DNA of 64,000 nt from Protonemura montana (taxonomy: Eukaryota; Arthropoda; Insecta; Plecoptera; Nemouridae), in assembly GCA_947568835.1 (NCBI GenBank), contig OX387608.1, forward strand, positions 11,632,001 to 11,696,000, read 5' to 3'. Shown here piece by piece: positions 20,894-33,941 of the stretch; position 1 is the first letter of the stretch; each line of letters begins with the position of its first letter. The notes beneath the pieces are model-generated. The model did no database searches. It saw nothing but the letters and a program-made list of their open reading frames with translations, and had not been told where the DNA came from. The position numbers were made by a program, and so were the translations under genes.

Positions 20894-22370
20894 AATTTTA
20901 AACATGGTGGAAAGTAGAAAAGTGGAAAAACACCATGAAAAGGACGTGAGAATGGGAATTTAATAAATAAATGAGCAGGGAATTGGAATTAAGCATTGTA
21001 TTCAAAATAACATTCAAATAGGGTATAATATATAATAAGTGAGATCAAGAGCAAGGTATTGATGTAATGGACACATCTTTACCTATTTCTGTAATGGGAA
21101 ATAAACTAAAATATATTGAAAAATGTCATAAAATCTTGAGGAATAGAAAAGTTTATACGACGATATACATTTCTTTCTATACTGCTGACAAATACATTCC
21201 AAGTTTTATTACACTATTTTATTTTCTGCCTTCTCCATTTCTTGTTCATCTTTACCATCTACTTCGATGATTCTTATATTTTCAAAGTTCTTGAGTCACT
21301 GAAGCCATCCAAAATCTTGAAGCACTCTCAATTCCGATTTTTTTAATGAAATCATGAAGTGCTTCTTAGAAATGTAGGGATGTAACCGGTGACAGGATTT
21401 CAAGGTAAAAATAAAAACACACAGAACATTTTCAAAAGTGCTCCATTAGAAAACAAATCACCAACGGCCTCGTCCTCGAAGCCTCGTCAAAGGAGGCAAA
21501 GAATGTGGAAAAATCCAGGTAGACTCAAAATGATGAGACTGGAATTTATTTTCCTTCCCATCATTTCGATAATATTATAGAAGCAAATATTTTACATTAT
21601 TTACATATTTACAGCAATTCGAAGTGATGGGGAGGGGGGTAATTTCTTCTGGCCAGAGCTGTGACTTATCTAGATAATTTATTTAGGTAATATTTTTAAT
21701 TTTTATCTAAACTAGATAATTTAAACAACCGTTATCTTTTATCATTACTTTGATAAAAAATTGCATCATATTTACGACCTATCTAAGAAAAAAAAGGAAA
21801 GTTGTATTTTTTTTTTTGGAAGACTGGAAAACCAAGATTAAATTAAATTAGATAAATTCCAATGACAACCTTGCTTTCATGTTAAAACATATTTAAGATC
21901 TGGCAACGTAGGTTGCAGATTTTCGGTAAGAAATGTCAAAAAGTCACCGAGTCAAAAAATGTATGCACTTCCATGTTTTCTAATTTATTTATTTTTTCAA
22001 TTATCTTGATCATTTTTTGCGTCATTTTTTTCGTTACTTAGACGCATTTTTATCGTTAACTTCTTCCGATATCTAGATAGATCCACTAGACTCCAACTGC
22101 CCGTAGAAGAACTGCCAGAAAAAGAACTGCCCGTAGAGATTAGCACCGCTTTGAAACTGATAAGCGATCTGCCAGCCCATTGAAGTACTACGACTTATCC
22201 TAAGATTCAAACGTGCGTAGGTAATTTTGAAAACTTTACTAAAAACCAGATGTCTTTGGTCAGAAACATCTGGTTTTCGCGTTTCCCCCGCAGTTCGATG
22301 GAGAAACTTTGCCCATCTCCGTTTCGCTTTCATTTCAATTCCTTCCAATTCCCATTCTCATTTCCATATC

Positions 22371-22528
22371 GAACGGTTTGGCGTGCTAGAAACACCGGCT
22401 TTCGACGAGGTCACCGAAGTTAAGGAACACTGCTCTAAGTCAGATATTGGAAGGGGATCAGGTTCGTGGAAAATAATCCGCTGTCAAAAAAAGTGTCATT
22501 TAACACCACAAATCAATCAATCAACCCG
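22371..22528 (+). mobile_element. 5S-derived SINE, internally deleted
   Basis: The 5S-like head (GAACGGTTTGGCGTGCTAG, GTCACCGAAGTTAAGGAACA) is joined directly to the 3' end (TTTAACACCACAAATCAATC). Most of the body is missing. Confidence 0.75.
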
Positions 22529-24255
22529 TACCCATTCATGACCCTATAACCTCAGCTACATTTAAAATTAAGCTACCCTTTAAAATTACAGAAACGACTA
22601 TTTGCGACTAAATCAGCGCCTAAGAGCAATTTGATCGTCCTGTTGCCACGTTTATTCGTTTGGTCAAAATTTCAAATATATTTGGAGCAATTTCCGAGAT
22701 GTAATTTATCGTCTGTACCTACTCATACCACAACAACACATATCCACTTTTATGACGTGATAATTGGTTTTCTGAACGATTTTTCTGGACCAGGCACCGT
22801 TCACCCTTACATTGATATGACCAGGATATATCTCCTGAGTTCTGAACATCTACAGCTTTTAAACTAAATAGCCAACGGCAGTAATAAACTCGTTTGATAG
22901 GACTGCTGCCATTTTCCAGAGGTTTTTGAAAATGCCCCAGGGACGTAATGATCAAGAGAGCCAGGACCAGCTGTGCTCCCATCAATAGACTATTGTTGAA
23001 AAAAATTCGAGAGAAAAAAATGAGCGTATAAGAAACGAAAGAGATGGCAAGGAATTAGTGTTTCTTTTTGCTTTTGCGTTCGATTCGCATGGTTTACTGT
23101 ATGAAATACGGACGCAACTTTCTTAAGAAAGTTCCTTCGTAGTCACAAAAATAATTTGTTGGCTGTTCTTTAGTTCGCACAATACGTATTTGTAGCAATA
23201 TATCGTACGGATTCTTATTTATTATTTTCTTTGTAGTTTTGGGAGATGGCTGGGATTTAGAGCAAAGCTCGTTCTAATCCAGTTCAAACTATTATTGATC
23301 TATCTTTTGTCTTTCCTCTCCGCTGTAATAAACCATCTCCGCTAATATCGTAATTACCCATGATAAATACACATCATTAATTATAATATAACAGGATTCA
23401 ATCAATATTAAATCACAACATCTACATAGGAAGGTCATCACCATCCTTTAATTAATTACTCTGCACTAAACCTCACGGAAGTGCCGTTAACGACATTGCC
23501 ACAGAGCATTTTTAATTTCCTCTTCGACATAGTTTGCTATATCGTCGCTTTTCCATGAGATTAAAGGGTGGAAGGAAAAGCCTGTGCTTGCTCTGTAGGG
23601 GATGGTATAAATAGGGTGATTTATCCGGCACTTGCAGCGATAGTGATTGGAAAGGAGATAAAAGTGATGCTTGGCGATTTATAAGAATGATAGGCAAGGG
23701 GTGGACGATGGACTGTGATGCATTCGGTTGGTTGCTGGTAGATTTGGTGCGATTTGACTAGAGTATGTTTCTTTCGAGCTAGGTATCACTGTGACTGGTT
23801 AGGAGGGATCTGGGAAGTCATTGCTTGTACCTAGGGCTTCGCGAATTACATTTAAGTTGCGTTATAGATGAGCACAGTTTTTTGCATTAATTTCTTTAAT
23901 TTTCTTTGAGAGAAGTGGGAAGCGGTGTGATCCACTTTATTTTCAACTTCTTTCGGTGCTTTAGGTTCGCCAAAATCTCCTTTAATTTTCTTCTTTACAG
24001 TTTTTTCATGGAAAAAAATCTGCTAAATTCAAACTAATTATGTAGCTGCATTTTTTAATAAAAAATTTGAATGACACATTTTCGTAATTTGTGATTTTTT
24101 GATTTTGTAATTTTTCGTAATTGACCGATTTTGTAGAAAAACGCGAGGATGTTCTGAAAATTGCATCAACAAACGATGATAAATACACACACAAATTGTT
24201 GTTTTGAGAAGTCAAATTGAGTCTTTTTTTTTCGCTCGCTTCACTCATATGAACA

Positions 24256-24496
24256 TCACGACGGCATGGATTTGTGGAGGAATCCTGATGTTCGAGTTGT
24301 ACCGTCCTTCGGAATTGGACTTCAAGCCGGTGGTCCCCTTGGTGCCTTCGATAGGAATAGGCTACATGCCGGCATCGTGATTCTACGCTAGGTGAGGTTC
24401 ATCATCATCCACTTATTCACCGACGTCAGAAGACCAGTGCAACAGTGCCCGTTGTCAAAACAGTGCGTCGTTAAACACCACATATCAATCAATCCA
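24256..24496 (+). mobile_element. 5S-derived SINE, 5' truncated
   Basis: Starts in the body (GGCATGGATTTGTGGAGGAA) and runs through CCGTCCTTCGGAA to the CACCACATATCAATCAATC tail. The 5S part is absent. Confidence 0.8.
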
Positions 24497-25543
24497 ACAG
24501 ACGGAGAGTTTCAAAACTAACGGCTAATTCAGCCCGAAGGTATGATTTATAGAAACATGAGAAGTGTTTTAACGTGTAGAAGTTTTGTCCAGAAAATGTA
24601 AATCTATAACTAAGATGAAACTGCGTTGAGGGATATGACGCATGAAATTGATACGTTGCCGATCGATCGAAAAAAAAAGGTATTATCAAAGTTAGCTGAT
24701 TTTTAAAACATGACTGATACATTTTCTAGTGCATCAAGGAAAGAGTTCCCATAATTAAAACAAAATGAAGATAAATGCTGTTTTAAACCTGGCTGTGTTG
24801 CTAGATCCTGATGCAGTTTCATCTTACATCCGTTGTATCACGGAACAGAGAAATAAGTCATAAAAAATTATACAAATTTTTGGTGAGATGACTTCGTTCC
24901 GCTTATCATGACCACTAAAGTAACAAGTCAGTTCTTGTTGTAGCAGGAGATAAGAACATCGTAACATTCGAGTTGTGAAGCATTTCCACTAAAATTAAGA
25001 ACATTCTCGTCTGACATGTCTGTGTTGAATGCACTATAGCGTTTTATTGTGAAATGACTAGGGTTAGTCGCTGTGCGGCCAGCAACGTGCTCTTGTATAG
25101 AAATGGTGTTAGATCAAGACCGAGCTCAACAGAGATAGGGGAGAGTAAAGCGTGGCTACGGCAATAAGAGTTCGTTTCACATTTGATTGCTATTTCTTGA
25201 ATAGATTTTTAGATTACAATTTGAGACCGCATGTTTCGTTAAAATTGAGTTTTATTTTGCCCAACACACATGTCCGCGGATTGAATCCGTAGCCTTGTCA
25301 ATCCATCGCTATTGCCCTGTGGTCGTCAAAATACGGATTGGATCCGTCATCTTGCCAATCCGTGGCAAGATTGACAACCCCAAGATTGTCAACAAACATA
25401 ATGGCGGTAAAAAAGACAATTTTCAGCAAGATAAGTAAAATAGTTTTACAAATTTACCATCAAAACATGATACGATGATAAATAACAATAGAATTTTTAG
25501 TTTAATTTGTAACATTGCATGACCAAAGACCTCCATACTTTGA

Positions 25544-25584
25544 GCATTGTCTAGGACAGACATAATTTCTGTCCTAGACAATGC
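25544..25584. repeat. Perfect 17-bp hairpin
   Basis: GCATTGTCTAGGACAGA (25544-25560) is the exact reverse complement of 25568-25584; the loop is 7 nt (CATAATT). Outer CTTTGA and TCAAAG can extend it imperfectly. The stem is short for a microRNA precursor. Confidence 0.85.
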
Positions 25585-25914
25585 ATAAAATATCAAAGAG
25601 TGCGTGAAAAGTCTTGCGTTCAATATTCGACGTTTCGTCAAATTACAATCCCGGCCATTAAAATTTACTTTTCAGAAATGCGTTCCTTGCGTGACGCATC
25701 TTCTTCGAGCTTTTTTTTTTCTATGTAAGCGCACACGCCAAGGGAAAAAAGCTTTCCACGATATCGATTTTTCACACATTGTTCATTGTGTAGGAGCAGT
25801 TGCACAATATAAACTCTTTCATGCGATCCCCGAGCACCCAACATTATAAACGCGTTTCACGCTTAGAGAAAATCCTCCACTATAGTTATAACTATAGGTA
25901 CATAGAGTTTAGAC

Positions 25915-26234
25915 CGCGAGGAAAGATACCAGACCAAGTACCAGCTCCAGTATTGCTACTAACTCATGAATCAAATTTAGGTTATGCTTTTAGTGACGAA
26001 ATTTCATAGGACAATTATGGTATCGGCAAAATAATTACCAAGATTTTTAGAATTGCGAAAAGGAAAAATTCTATAATAGCTCGAAAAACTTTAAAAATGT
26101 TTTAGAGCAAGAGGAAAATGGCAGACATCAGTGGAGATGATTTGTAGCATTTTTTTAAATGTCAGTTGGCCCACATGCCATCCCAAAAAGAACCGGTAGC
26201 TCCTCTGCCGCGAAAGTATGTTCTCTCGCTGAAC
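25915..26234 (-). mobile_element. Family B element
   Basis: Body with AATTACCAAGATTTTTAG, AGAGCAAGAGGAAAATGG and the intact end TATGTTCTCTCGCTGAACGG. At the other end only a trace of a 55-bp unit (CCAGCTCCAGTATTGCTAC) remains. Confidence 0.75.
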
Positions 26235-26359
26235 GGAACATAGTAAACAGAATTTACCCCAACCAAGATTTTTTTATCTAGTCTTTTTCATTACATGGCG
26301 TATGTAACTGATTATCCGTGCAATGAAATCCGTGTGCTATAAAAATCCCTGCATACTAA

Positions 26360-26530
26360 TTAATTAGATTAATTAAGCGTGGTAGCGTGTTGGCCGCTCT
26401 CTCCTCTTTCTTCCGCCCTAGAGGGCTTAAAATAAACAATTAATTGTTACAAAGTTAATCCAAGATTCAAAGTCAGTGCCAAGCCAATTAGGAGATCGTT
26501 AAATTTATCAACAAACGTATCAATAAAACG
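26360..26530. promoter_or_regulatory. Candidate regulatory stretch with homeodomain/Sox-like palindromes
   Basis: Holds TTAATTAGATTAATTAAG and the palindromic AACAATTAATTGTTA within 120 bp, and does not match the repeat families here. This suggests a conserved element but proves nothing without comparative data. Confidence 0.25.
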
Positions 26531-26671
26531 GCGTGGGACGGATATGTTCCTTTGTGAGCTGCTTTTCTCTATGTTTTTGTGCCCCTTGTTAGGTTGATTG
26601 GATTTGAGATGAAGGAAGAACGTATAACCAAAGTAATAGAGTTACGTATTGAGGTATACATGTCTCCTTAT

Positions 26672-26880
26672 TGATAAACATGCCCCGAGCATTGGTACGA
26701 ACTCATGAATGAAATTTCAGTTATGATTTCAAAGGCGGGATCCCAAAATACTGATTCTAAATGTAAAATAATTCTCAAAATTGTTGTAATTGGTAAAAAA
26801 AAAATGATTATAATAGACTGTTTAAAAAGCAAAACATCATGGCACGACAAAACCATGATCAAACCAAGGTTTTCTAAATG
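26672..26880 (-). mobile_element. Family B element, truncated
   Basis: Retains CCGAGCATTGGTACGAAC, ATGAAATTTCAGTTATGA and CAAAACATCATGGCACGAC. The CCGGTGG end is missing. Confidence 0.7.
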
Positions 26881-29320
26881 AAGCACACTTTTGAATAAAA
26901 CAGTAAAGTTTCAGACTGATTTCTTGAGTATTACGGAAAATGTTTGAACACATTTTCTTAATTAGCTCCGACAAACGGAATTAGTTTATTAGGTTGACAG
27001 TTATTTTTGGTCTTCAGATCTTCAGTAGATTCACGAATTTTTACTAAAAATATATCTTTTTTATACGTACAATTGGATGTTTGAATGCTGCGTATAAAAC
27101 CTTTTTTATGAGAGCACTAGAAATCTACTGCTTTGGTTAGATAAATTAGACATGAGTCTAAATCAGAGATTTTTAATATGTTTAATTGTTTATTTGATAT
27201 TTGGCAATTGACAATTAACAGATTAACTGAATGAGCCAAAATTATAATAATAAAGGTTATTTATCAATATAGTAGGATCAAATACCAGTAATACCATAAT
27301 GAGGTTCATATCTAATTTTCACCATAAGGGAAAACACACCTACAAACTTTCCAGTTATTTTACTCCCGTCGATTTAAAAACACCAACATTCAAATAACTA
27401 TAATGCACAATTCAATTGGTAAACGCGTGCGTATCCAACAGTTTTTCGACAACTAGCAGCCAACTTTCTAGCGCCGTATTTGTACTCGAATTAAATTGCG
27501 TTGATTATGATTGAAATGCGCACTGGTTGTTTGCTACCTATTTCAGTCGTCAGCACCGCGTCGTGTAGAGTTGCAACTGTTACACTTGTTTGCGAAATAA
27601 TCCCGCACAAATACTTGCACTGAATTTGCAATTAGTAAACAAAAGTGAATCAAACGAAATAGTTTTCATATGAGGATTGTTTTGAACTTGATGTGGCTTT
27701 TGATTAACCCGTTTTATACCTGTGTGACCGTCTTTGACATCCGATTGATAGGTTAATGTTACAGGAATGACGACTGTTTCTCGCGAGAACAGGTGCGAAT
27801 TAAAACCAGATGTTTTCATTTATTATGACATAGCATATCCCGTGATAGGAGCTACCTTTTTAAGGCTGTTGTATCGGATGCTTACTCAGGTTATATCCAG
27901 ATTTACTGGATACAACTAATCGGCCAAACCACTTGTCCGATCGCGACGAAACAAAAACTAGGCGACTCATCACACTATTGGCAACAGATTGACGCTATAT
28001 AAAATCAAAAATATTCCTATGTTTTTTAGTTACACGCGTTGTAAAACAGCCTTTTCATGGTTTTTTCCGGTGTTTTTCAGAAAAAAAAAATATTTCGTAG
28101 CAGCTGTGGGTTACAAATTTGTCCAATCTGTAAACACTACCAAACTGCACATCAAAACATTTACCAGAGCCAACCATTTTGAAAAGTCGATACAACCCCC
28201 TGAAAGAACTCTTTATGAAATTTTGTTCCCTGCACTAGCTTTTATGGCAAAAACGGATCTAGAAAGCTTTGAAATAGTATTGATTAGAGAGAGAAGCGAG
28301 ATTTTGAAGCAAATAAATTAAATTGGCTTTTTGCGTTAATCTTAGTAAAAAACAGTAGGTATGCATATTCTCAAAATTTTAGTTCAATACGTTGTATGTC
28401 TGATATATTAAATTAATTTCCAAGAATTTCTATATAAAAGAGAATATAGATCCAAGCTTAGTCCGATATTAATTTGGTGTCACCGTCTATTTTGATTTAC
28501 ACAATTGAATAGGACGTGGAAAATAATCCCTTTTCATAGTCTTTCTGATCGTGTTACCGAGCTGAAACTATCGATGCAAGTTTACAATAGATTAGCGAGC
28601 TTCATTTCTGGGCTTAAAGACTGTGTGTCGGCCATTTTTTACGGGTGGCTCTAACCTTGAACAGACCGTAGTGTAGAAATGGAAACTATAGTTTTTCATA
28701 CCATAGAAATTTAATAGTCGTAAATTATATCAATCAATTTGTCTGAAACTAGTCGCTGTTAATGTAATTCCATTGCGAATTCAATTTGAACTAAAGTTAG
28801 ATTGTACGAATTTACTGAACAGCAAACGAACATGTATACAAAAAAGTAATCCAATCCTGGTAAAACGCGATAACATGGCTTCTATTGGCGAGAACTGAGC
28901 TTTTGGAATGCACAGAATTGAACTATTACAATCAGGGTAACATATACCCAAAGCACTGAACTAAATAAAACTTGCCTCTCAATGTTGCTATGTCAAAAGA
29001 ATCATTTTGTTGGAACGATTCGAGCTCGGCACAATGGAACAAAATAGCACTCATGGACTTCATAGATAGGTCCATTCTACAATCACATACGGTATTATTT
29101 TGTACTTTGCTATTTTTACTTGTGGATTGTTGGTTTGTAAAAAAATCCAGTTCTATATGATCATTTTTAACTTCAAAGATGTGTACCAAAGTTTTTGGCC
29201 AGTGGAAATTTGATGGGAAAAGAACACAAACATTGACAGTTAAGGGATTTTTGATTTCGGTTTAGAAAAATTATCGTTTTCTTTTGGTTTTGAGGATAAA
29301 AAACCTTTCTTCATTTTTTC

Positions 29321-29546
29321 GAACGACGGTACAGCTCGAACAACAGGATTTCTCCACAAATCCATACTGTCGAGAGGTTGATAAGCAAGGCGAATAAAGT
29401 TGCTGTACTAGCTTTCATCCCCCCAACCTTTATCTCGAACTGAACTGGACATTTGTATGATGGTGACCCATCCAATAACTGACCAATGTTGCTTAACTTC
29501 AGTGATCTTATGAAAACCGGTGTTACCAACACGCCAAACCGTTCGG
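29321..29546 (-). mobile_element. 5S-derived SINE, 3' truncated
   Basis: Reverse complement of the SINE 5' half: it ends ACGCCAAACCGTTCGG and contains CCATCCAATAACTGACC and TTGCTTAACTTCAGTGATC, the 5S-like boxes. Confidence 0.85.
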
Positions 29547-30219
29547 TAAATAATTGCTCTTTAAAGTTAAAACTAACTGTGCCTTATTTGTAAGTTCCGT
29601 TGCAACTTATTTTTCCAAACTTCTATGCGGACAACTTGAAGACAAATGTCGGAAATTGTCTATCCTTATTTCTTTAGCAAGTTTGTAGTTTGCTTGGATA
29701 TTGTTGAACTGTCCCTTGTTGCACAATTCACACAAAAGTAACGAAGAAATAAAATCCGAAATATTATCTCTGTGCCTGACAGTTCGAAAAATAGTTTTAT
29801 TTTTAGAAAATGAGCAAGGTGGCTCATTTTTAGTGACACATTAGATAGCCACAGTACCGATAAACATCATGCGTAAGTCACTCAAGCTATTTAGCATTAA
29901 TTTAGATTGTAAATGTGAAGAATTATGCTAATTTAAAATCAGCGGCAAACCACTTGTTATCCTTTGGTGATGTAGTACCAGTTTTAAAATGTTCCAATTG
30001 GTTATATACATAGAAGAATTGGTTATGACCCTGGAGATTAGTCCCTAACTTAACCGGAAGTGTAAAACTAACCTTAAGATATTTTGTGCCATTCGTGTCA
30101 AAAATAGTAGAATAAAAAGAATTTTAAACACTGTAAAAAGTGAATTAACTTTGTTCAAATCTCTTAGACTATAAGATTAAAACAATTCGGTTCTTCGCTA
30201 TCCGCCTATATTGTTTGGT

Positions 30220-30450
30220 ACAGCAGCATCCCTCCGCGAAAAGGGGGTTGGCAACGATGCAAGGGGGGGCAGGGTTACTAGAGTGTAGCACGCTCTCCGA
30301 ACGTGGCATAAAGCTACCCTTGGAGGGCGCCTCCGATCGATTTCATCCACCCTCTGCTATACTACTTCACCCCTACCCCACTCACCCCCACAACCACCTA
30401 CCCTAACATTGGCCCTAGCTGTCACACGACCATGACGTCACATACCTACG
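30220..30450. promoter_or_regulatory. GC-rich patch with a CRE palindrome
   Basis: A block richer in G+C than its surroundings (GCAAGGGGGGGCAGGG, a C-rich run at 30365-30410) ends with a perfect cAMP-response palindrome TGACGTCA at 30433-30440. It matches no repeat family here. A 63-codon open frame crosses it without recognisable homology. Confidence 0.3.
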
Positions 30451-30707
30451 TATGTTTAGTAAATACATTTGGTGAAAGGAATTTATTTTGGAGGTTATGT
30501 TTGGTTAAACGAATATTGCAGCTTATTTCGATATTCGTGATTGAGGGAGAGTTGTGGGAAAAATGTCAAATGATATTACATGTGGTTCAATCACAAACAG
30601 CACCAAGTAGGAGTGTAATTATTTTCTCTGTAGATTTAATCATGTATTCAACATGCACAGGTTTAGTAATATACCTGCTTAAATATAAACTTCAATGAGC
30701 TACACTC

Positions 30708-31900
30708 CGTTCAGCGAGAGAACACACTTTTCCGGCAGTGGCGCCACCGGTCGTTTTGGGTTGACATGGGGGCCAACTGTCAATTGGAAAAAGGTAACAA
30801 GAAATTTGCGTTGATGTCCACAATTTTTTGTTGTACTTTAAAGCGCTTGACGTGTGAAAATCTTTTCCTTTTTGGAGCTATAAGAATTTTTCTATAAATT
30901 AAAACAATCTTGGAATTTTTCCTGATATATAGAAAGTATTTTGATATCCTGCCACTAAAATCATAAAGTTATCTGGTTGCATCTTCTCTCACGGGCTATA
31001 CTGTAGCAATGCTGGGGAGCAGTCCTTGAGCTGGTACCTTCTCTCACGGGCTAGACTGTAGCAATGCTCGGGGGCAGTCTTTGTGCTGGTGTCTTCTCTC
31101 ACGGGCTAGACTATAGCAATGCTCGGGGGCAGTCTTTGTGCTGGTGTCTTCTCTCACGTGCTAGGCTGTAGCAATGCTGGGGGGCAGTCCTTGTGCTGGT
31201 ATCTTCTCTCACGGGCTAGACTGTAGCAATGCTCGGGGGCAGTCTTTGTGCTGGTGTCTTCTCTCACGGGCTAGACTATAGCAATGCTCGGGGGCAGTCT
31301 TTGTGCTGGTGTCTTCTCTCACGGGCTAGGCTGTAGCAATGCTGGGGAGCAGTCCTTGAGCTGGTATCTTCTCTCACGGGCTAGACTGTAGCAATGCTCG
31401 GGGGCAGTCTTTGTGCTGGTGTCTTCTCTCACGGGCTAGACTATAGCAATGCTCGGGGGCAGTCTTTGTGGTGGTATCTTCTCTCACGGGCTAGGCTGTA
31501 GCAATGCTGGGGGGCAGTCCTTGTGCTGGTATCTTCTCTCACGGGCTAGACTGTAGCAATGCTCGGGGGCAGTCTTTGTGCTGGTGTCTTCTCTCACGGG
31601 CTAGACTATAGCAATGCTCGGGGGCAGTCTTTGTGCTGGTGTCTTCTCTCACGGGCTAGGCTGTAGCAATGCTGGGGAGCAGTCCTTGAGCTGGTATCTT
31701 CTCTCACGGGCTAGACTGTAGCAATGCTCGGGGGCAGTCTTTGTGCTGGTGTCTTCTCTCACGGGCTAGACTATAGCAATGCTCGGGGGCAGTCTTTGTG
31801 GTGGTATCTTCTCTCACGGGCTAGGCTGTAGCAATGCTGGGGGGCAGTCCTTGTGCTGGTATCTTCTCGCACGGGCTAGACTGTAGCAATGGAGGGGACT
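30708..31900 (+). mobile_element. Family B element with an expanded 55-bp tandem array
   Basis: The body (30708-30975) begins CGTTCAGCGAGAGAACAC and contains GGCGCCACCGGTCGTTTTGG. From about 30980 to 31890 follow some 16-17 copies of a 55-bp unit (CTTCTCTCACGGGCTAGACT, then GTAGCAATGCT). Unit variants recur every third unit (165 bp) and every sixth (330 bp), a higher-order pattern. The unit is present once in other copies, so the array grew inside the element. Confidence 0.85.
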
Positions 31901-32454
31901 GTACCTACGTACATTTTACTCGCGATATTTCAATCAGATTGCAAATTGTAATGATTTTAGGTGGTGTTAGTACCTATAAAGTCGATGCTTTCAACGTTGG
32001 TGGGAACTGGGAATGGTTACACAAATTGATTGTACCATCGTAGTATCAAAATAATTTTGAACTTTTAGGAATACCACTATTATACCACAAAAAAAAACGA
32101 GTTAAAAGGAAACTTTTGGCTTTAGTGAACTGGGAACTCTCTGCGACCAGTTCCATAATACTATTATCGAATCTTTATTTAATCTTAAAAGGAATCGGGG
32201 GCTATACTTTTCAAAAAGTGCAGATGCTGCTGCCAAATGCGATCAATTTAAACACATTTCAATCAAATATACTGGATTATTTTGAAGAATTCAATTGGAT
32301 AATTTGCCAAAGATATTCGATTGCAGCGATATAGCAGAGATGCATCGAATGAAAACCAATTGCAGCTAGAATTTTTACTGAAAATAACGAGTTATATTTT
32401 ATGTTTGGCCCACATTCTGTTAAATTTGTTGGGAATTGAGTTTTAAGCTATATT

Positions 32455-32795
32455 CAGAGGGCCAGAGCTAAAGCTAAACTTTCTGCTGAGACAGGTGGTA
32501 CAGGTAGGATCCACCTGATTGCGCTTTCGGCCGTCTTTTTGAACACAAAATAAATATGGTTCAAAATATCGATACATGTACCTACATAAATCGTTGGGGT
32601 TAGCATCAATAAAGGTTAATTGAGCGTAAACCAGTCTAAAATGCGAGTAATCGGCGAGAAATATCGAAAGGACATTTCTTAACACTCGAAATAAATGTGA
32701 ATCCATCTAAAAGCCTTTTCCATTTTTGTCGGCAAATTAGTTTTAAGGCGGCCATTTTTGGCGAAGACAGTTTAAAATTTGCGTTATGGTTGGAC
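32455..32795 (-). mobile_element. MITE-A copy, minus orientation
   Basis: From AAACTTTCTGCTGAGACAGG to GGCGGCCATTTTTGGCGAAG. The central GCGTAAACCAGTCTAAAATG block is clear. Confidence 0.75.
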
Positions 32796-32860
32796 GATTA
32801 GAATAGAACAGGCTTTCAATAATATTTGCTAGAATTCAAACAAGAATCAAAACCTAGCTA

Positions 32861-33276
32861 TCTGAATAGACATCTGAATAGACATCTGAATAGACATCTG
32901 AATAGACATCTGAATAGACATCTGAATAGACATCTGAATAGACATCTGAATAGACATCTGAATAGACATCTGAATAGACATCTGAATAGACATCTGAATA
33001 GACATCTGAATAGACATCTGAATAGACATCTGAATAGACATCTGAATAGACATCTGAATAGACATCTGAATAGACATCTGAATAGACATCTGAATAGACA
33101 TCTGAATAGACATCTGAATAGACATCTGAATAGACATCTGAATAGACATCTGAATAGACATCTGAATAGACATCTGAATAGACATCTGAATAGACATCTG
33201 AATAGACATCTGAATAGACATCTGAATAGACATCTGAATAGACATCTGAATAGACATCTGAATAGACATCTGAATA
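32861..33276 (+). repeat. Perfect 12-bp tandem array (TCTGAATAGACA), about 34.7 units
   Basis: 416 bp of identical 12-bp units with no visible difference between units. Because 12 is a multiple of 3, all frames stay open on both strands, giving spurious repetitive open frames. An AT-rich segment with (ATT)n follows (33277-33345). The direct repeat AAACCTAGCTAT flanks the whole block at 32850-32861 and 33376-33387. Confidence 0.97.
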
Positions 33277-33813
33277 AAAAAATGGCTTCTGAGCTATCAA
33301 ATAAACATTATTATTATTATTATTGTTATTATTATTATTATTGAAGTGGCCCTGCACCCCACTATTCATACATTCAAACCTAGCTATGCCACGTGCTATG
33401 ACATAACTATGTCATAAAAAATAAACGTCTAACAAAAAGATCCCATAAAGGAACAAGAGTAAACTTATTACGTCTTACAAATTGAACGTAAAACGTCAAG
33501 AAATTCAAGACATAAAAAATCTTTCTGTTCGCTATATAACTTTGCCAAGAGTATTGAAGGTGATGAGTAGTTTTTTTGACATGTCTTCTAAGAATAGATG
33601 AAAATAGATCATATTATTTTTACATTAGTCTTCTGAGACGTCAGATGTTGATGTTATCTTTTGTTATTCTCATTGTCATCTAAATACAAATAAGAAGATC
33701 TGTAGACTACACTTGACATGGTTATGAATATGAAGTATTTACGCTTGTCGTTAACAACTGTAGCCTTGTTGAAAACAGCCTTCTTGGATTGCAAGACGTA
33801 ACATTCTTCGACT

Positions 33814-33941
33814 CGGTTAAGTTCATCATCATCCTCGTTATCATCCACTCATTCACCGAAGCCACAAGACCAGAGGCACTGCGCACGTTGTCAACACAGT
33901 GTGTCCTAAAATATGAAAAATAAATCAATCAATAATCAATG
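33814..33941 (+). mobile_element. 5S-derived SINE 3' fragment
   Basis: Contains GTTCATCATCATCC, ATCCACTCATTCACCGAAGC, GTTGTCAACACAGTG and an AATCAATC tail. It is 5' truncated. Confidence 0.75.

Noticed and set aside
30980-31890. CRISPR-like direct repeats
   Set aside because: The 55-bp units abut without unique spacers and lie in an animal intron; a minisatellite explains them.
32826-33369. Open frames encoding NRHL, SIQM or YSDV repeats
   Set aside because: Translations of the uniform 12-bp array, not genes.
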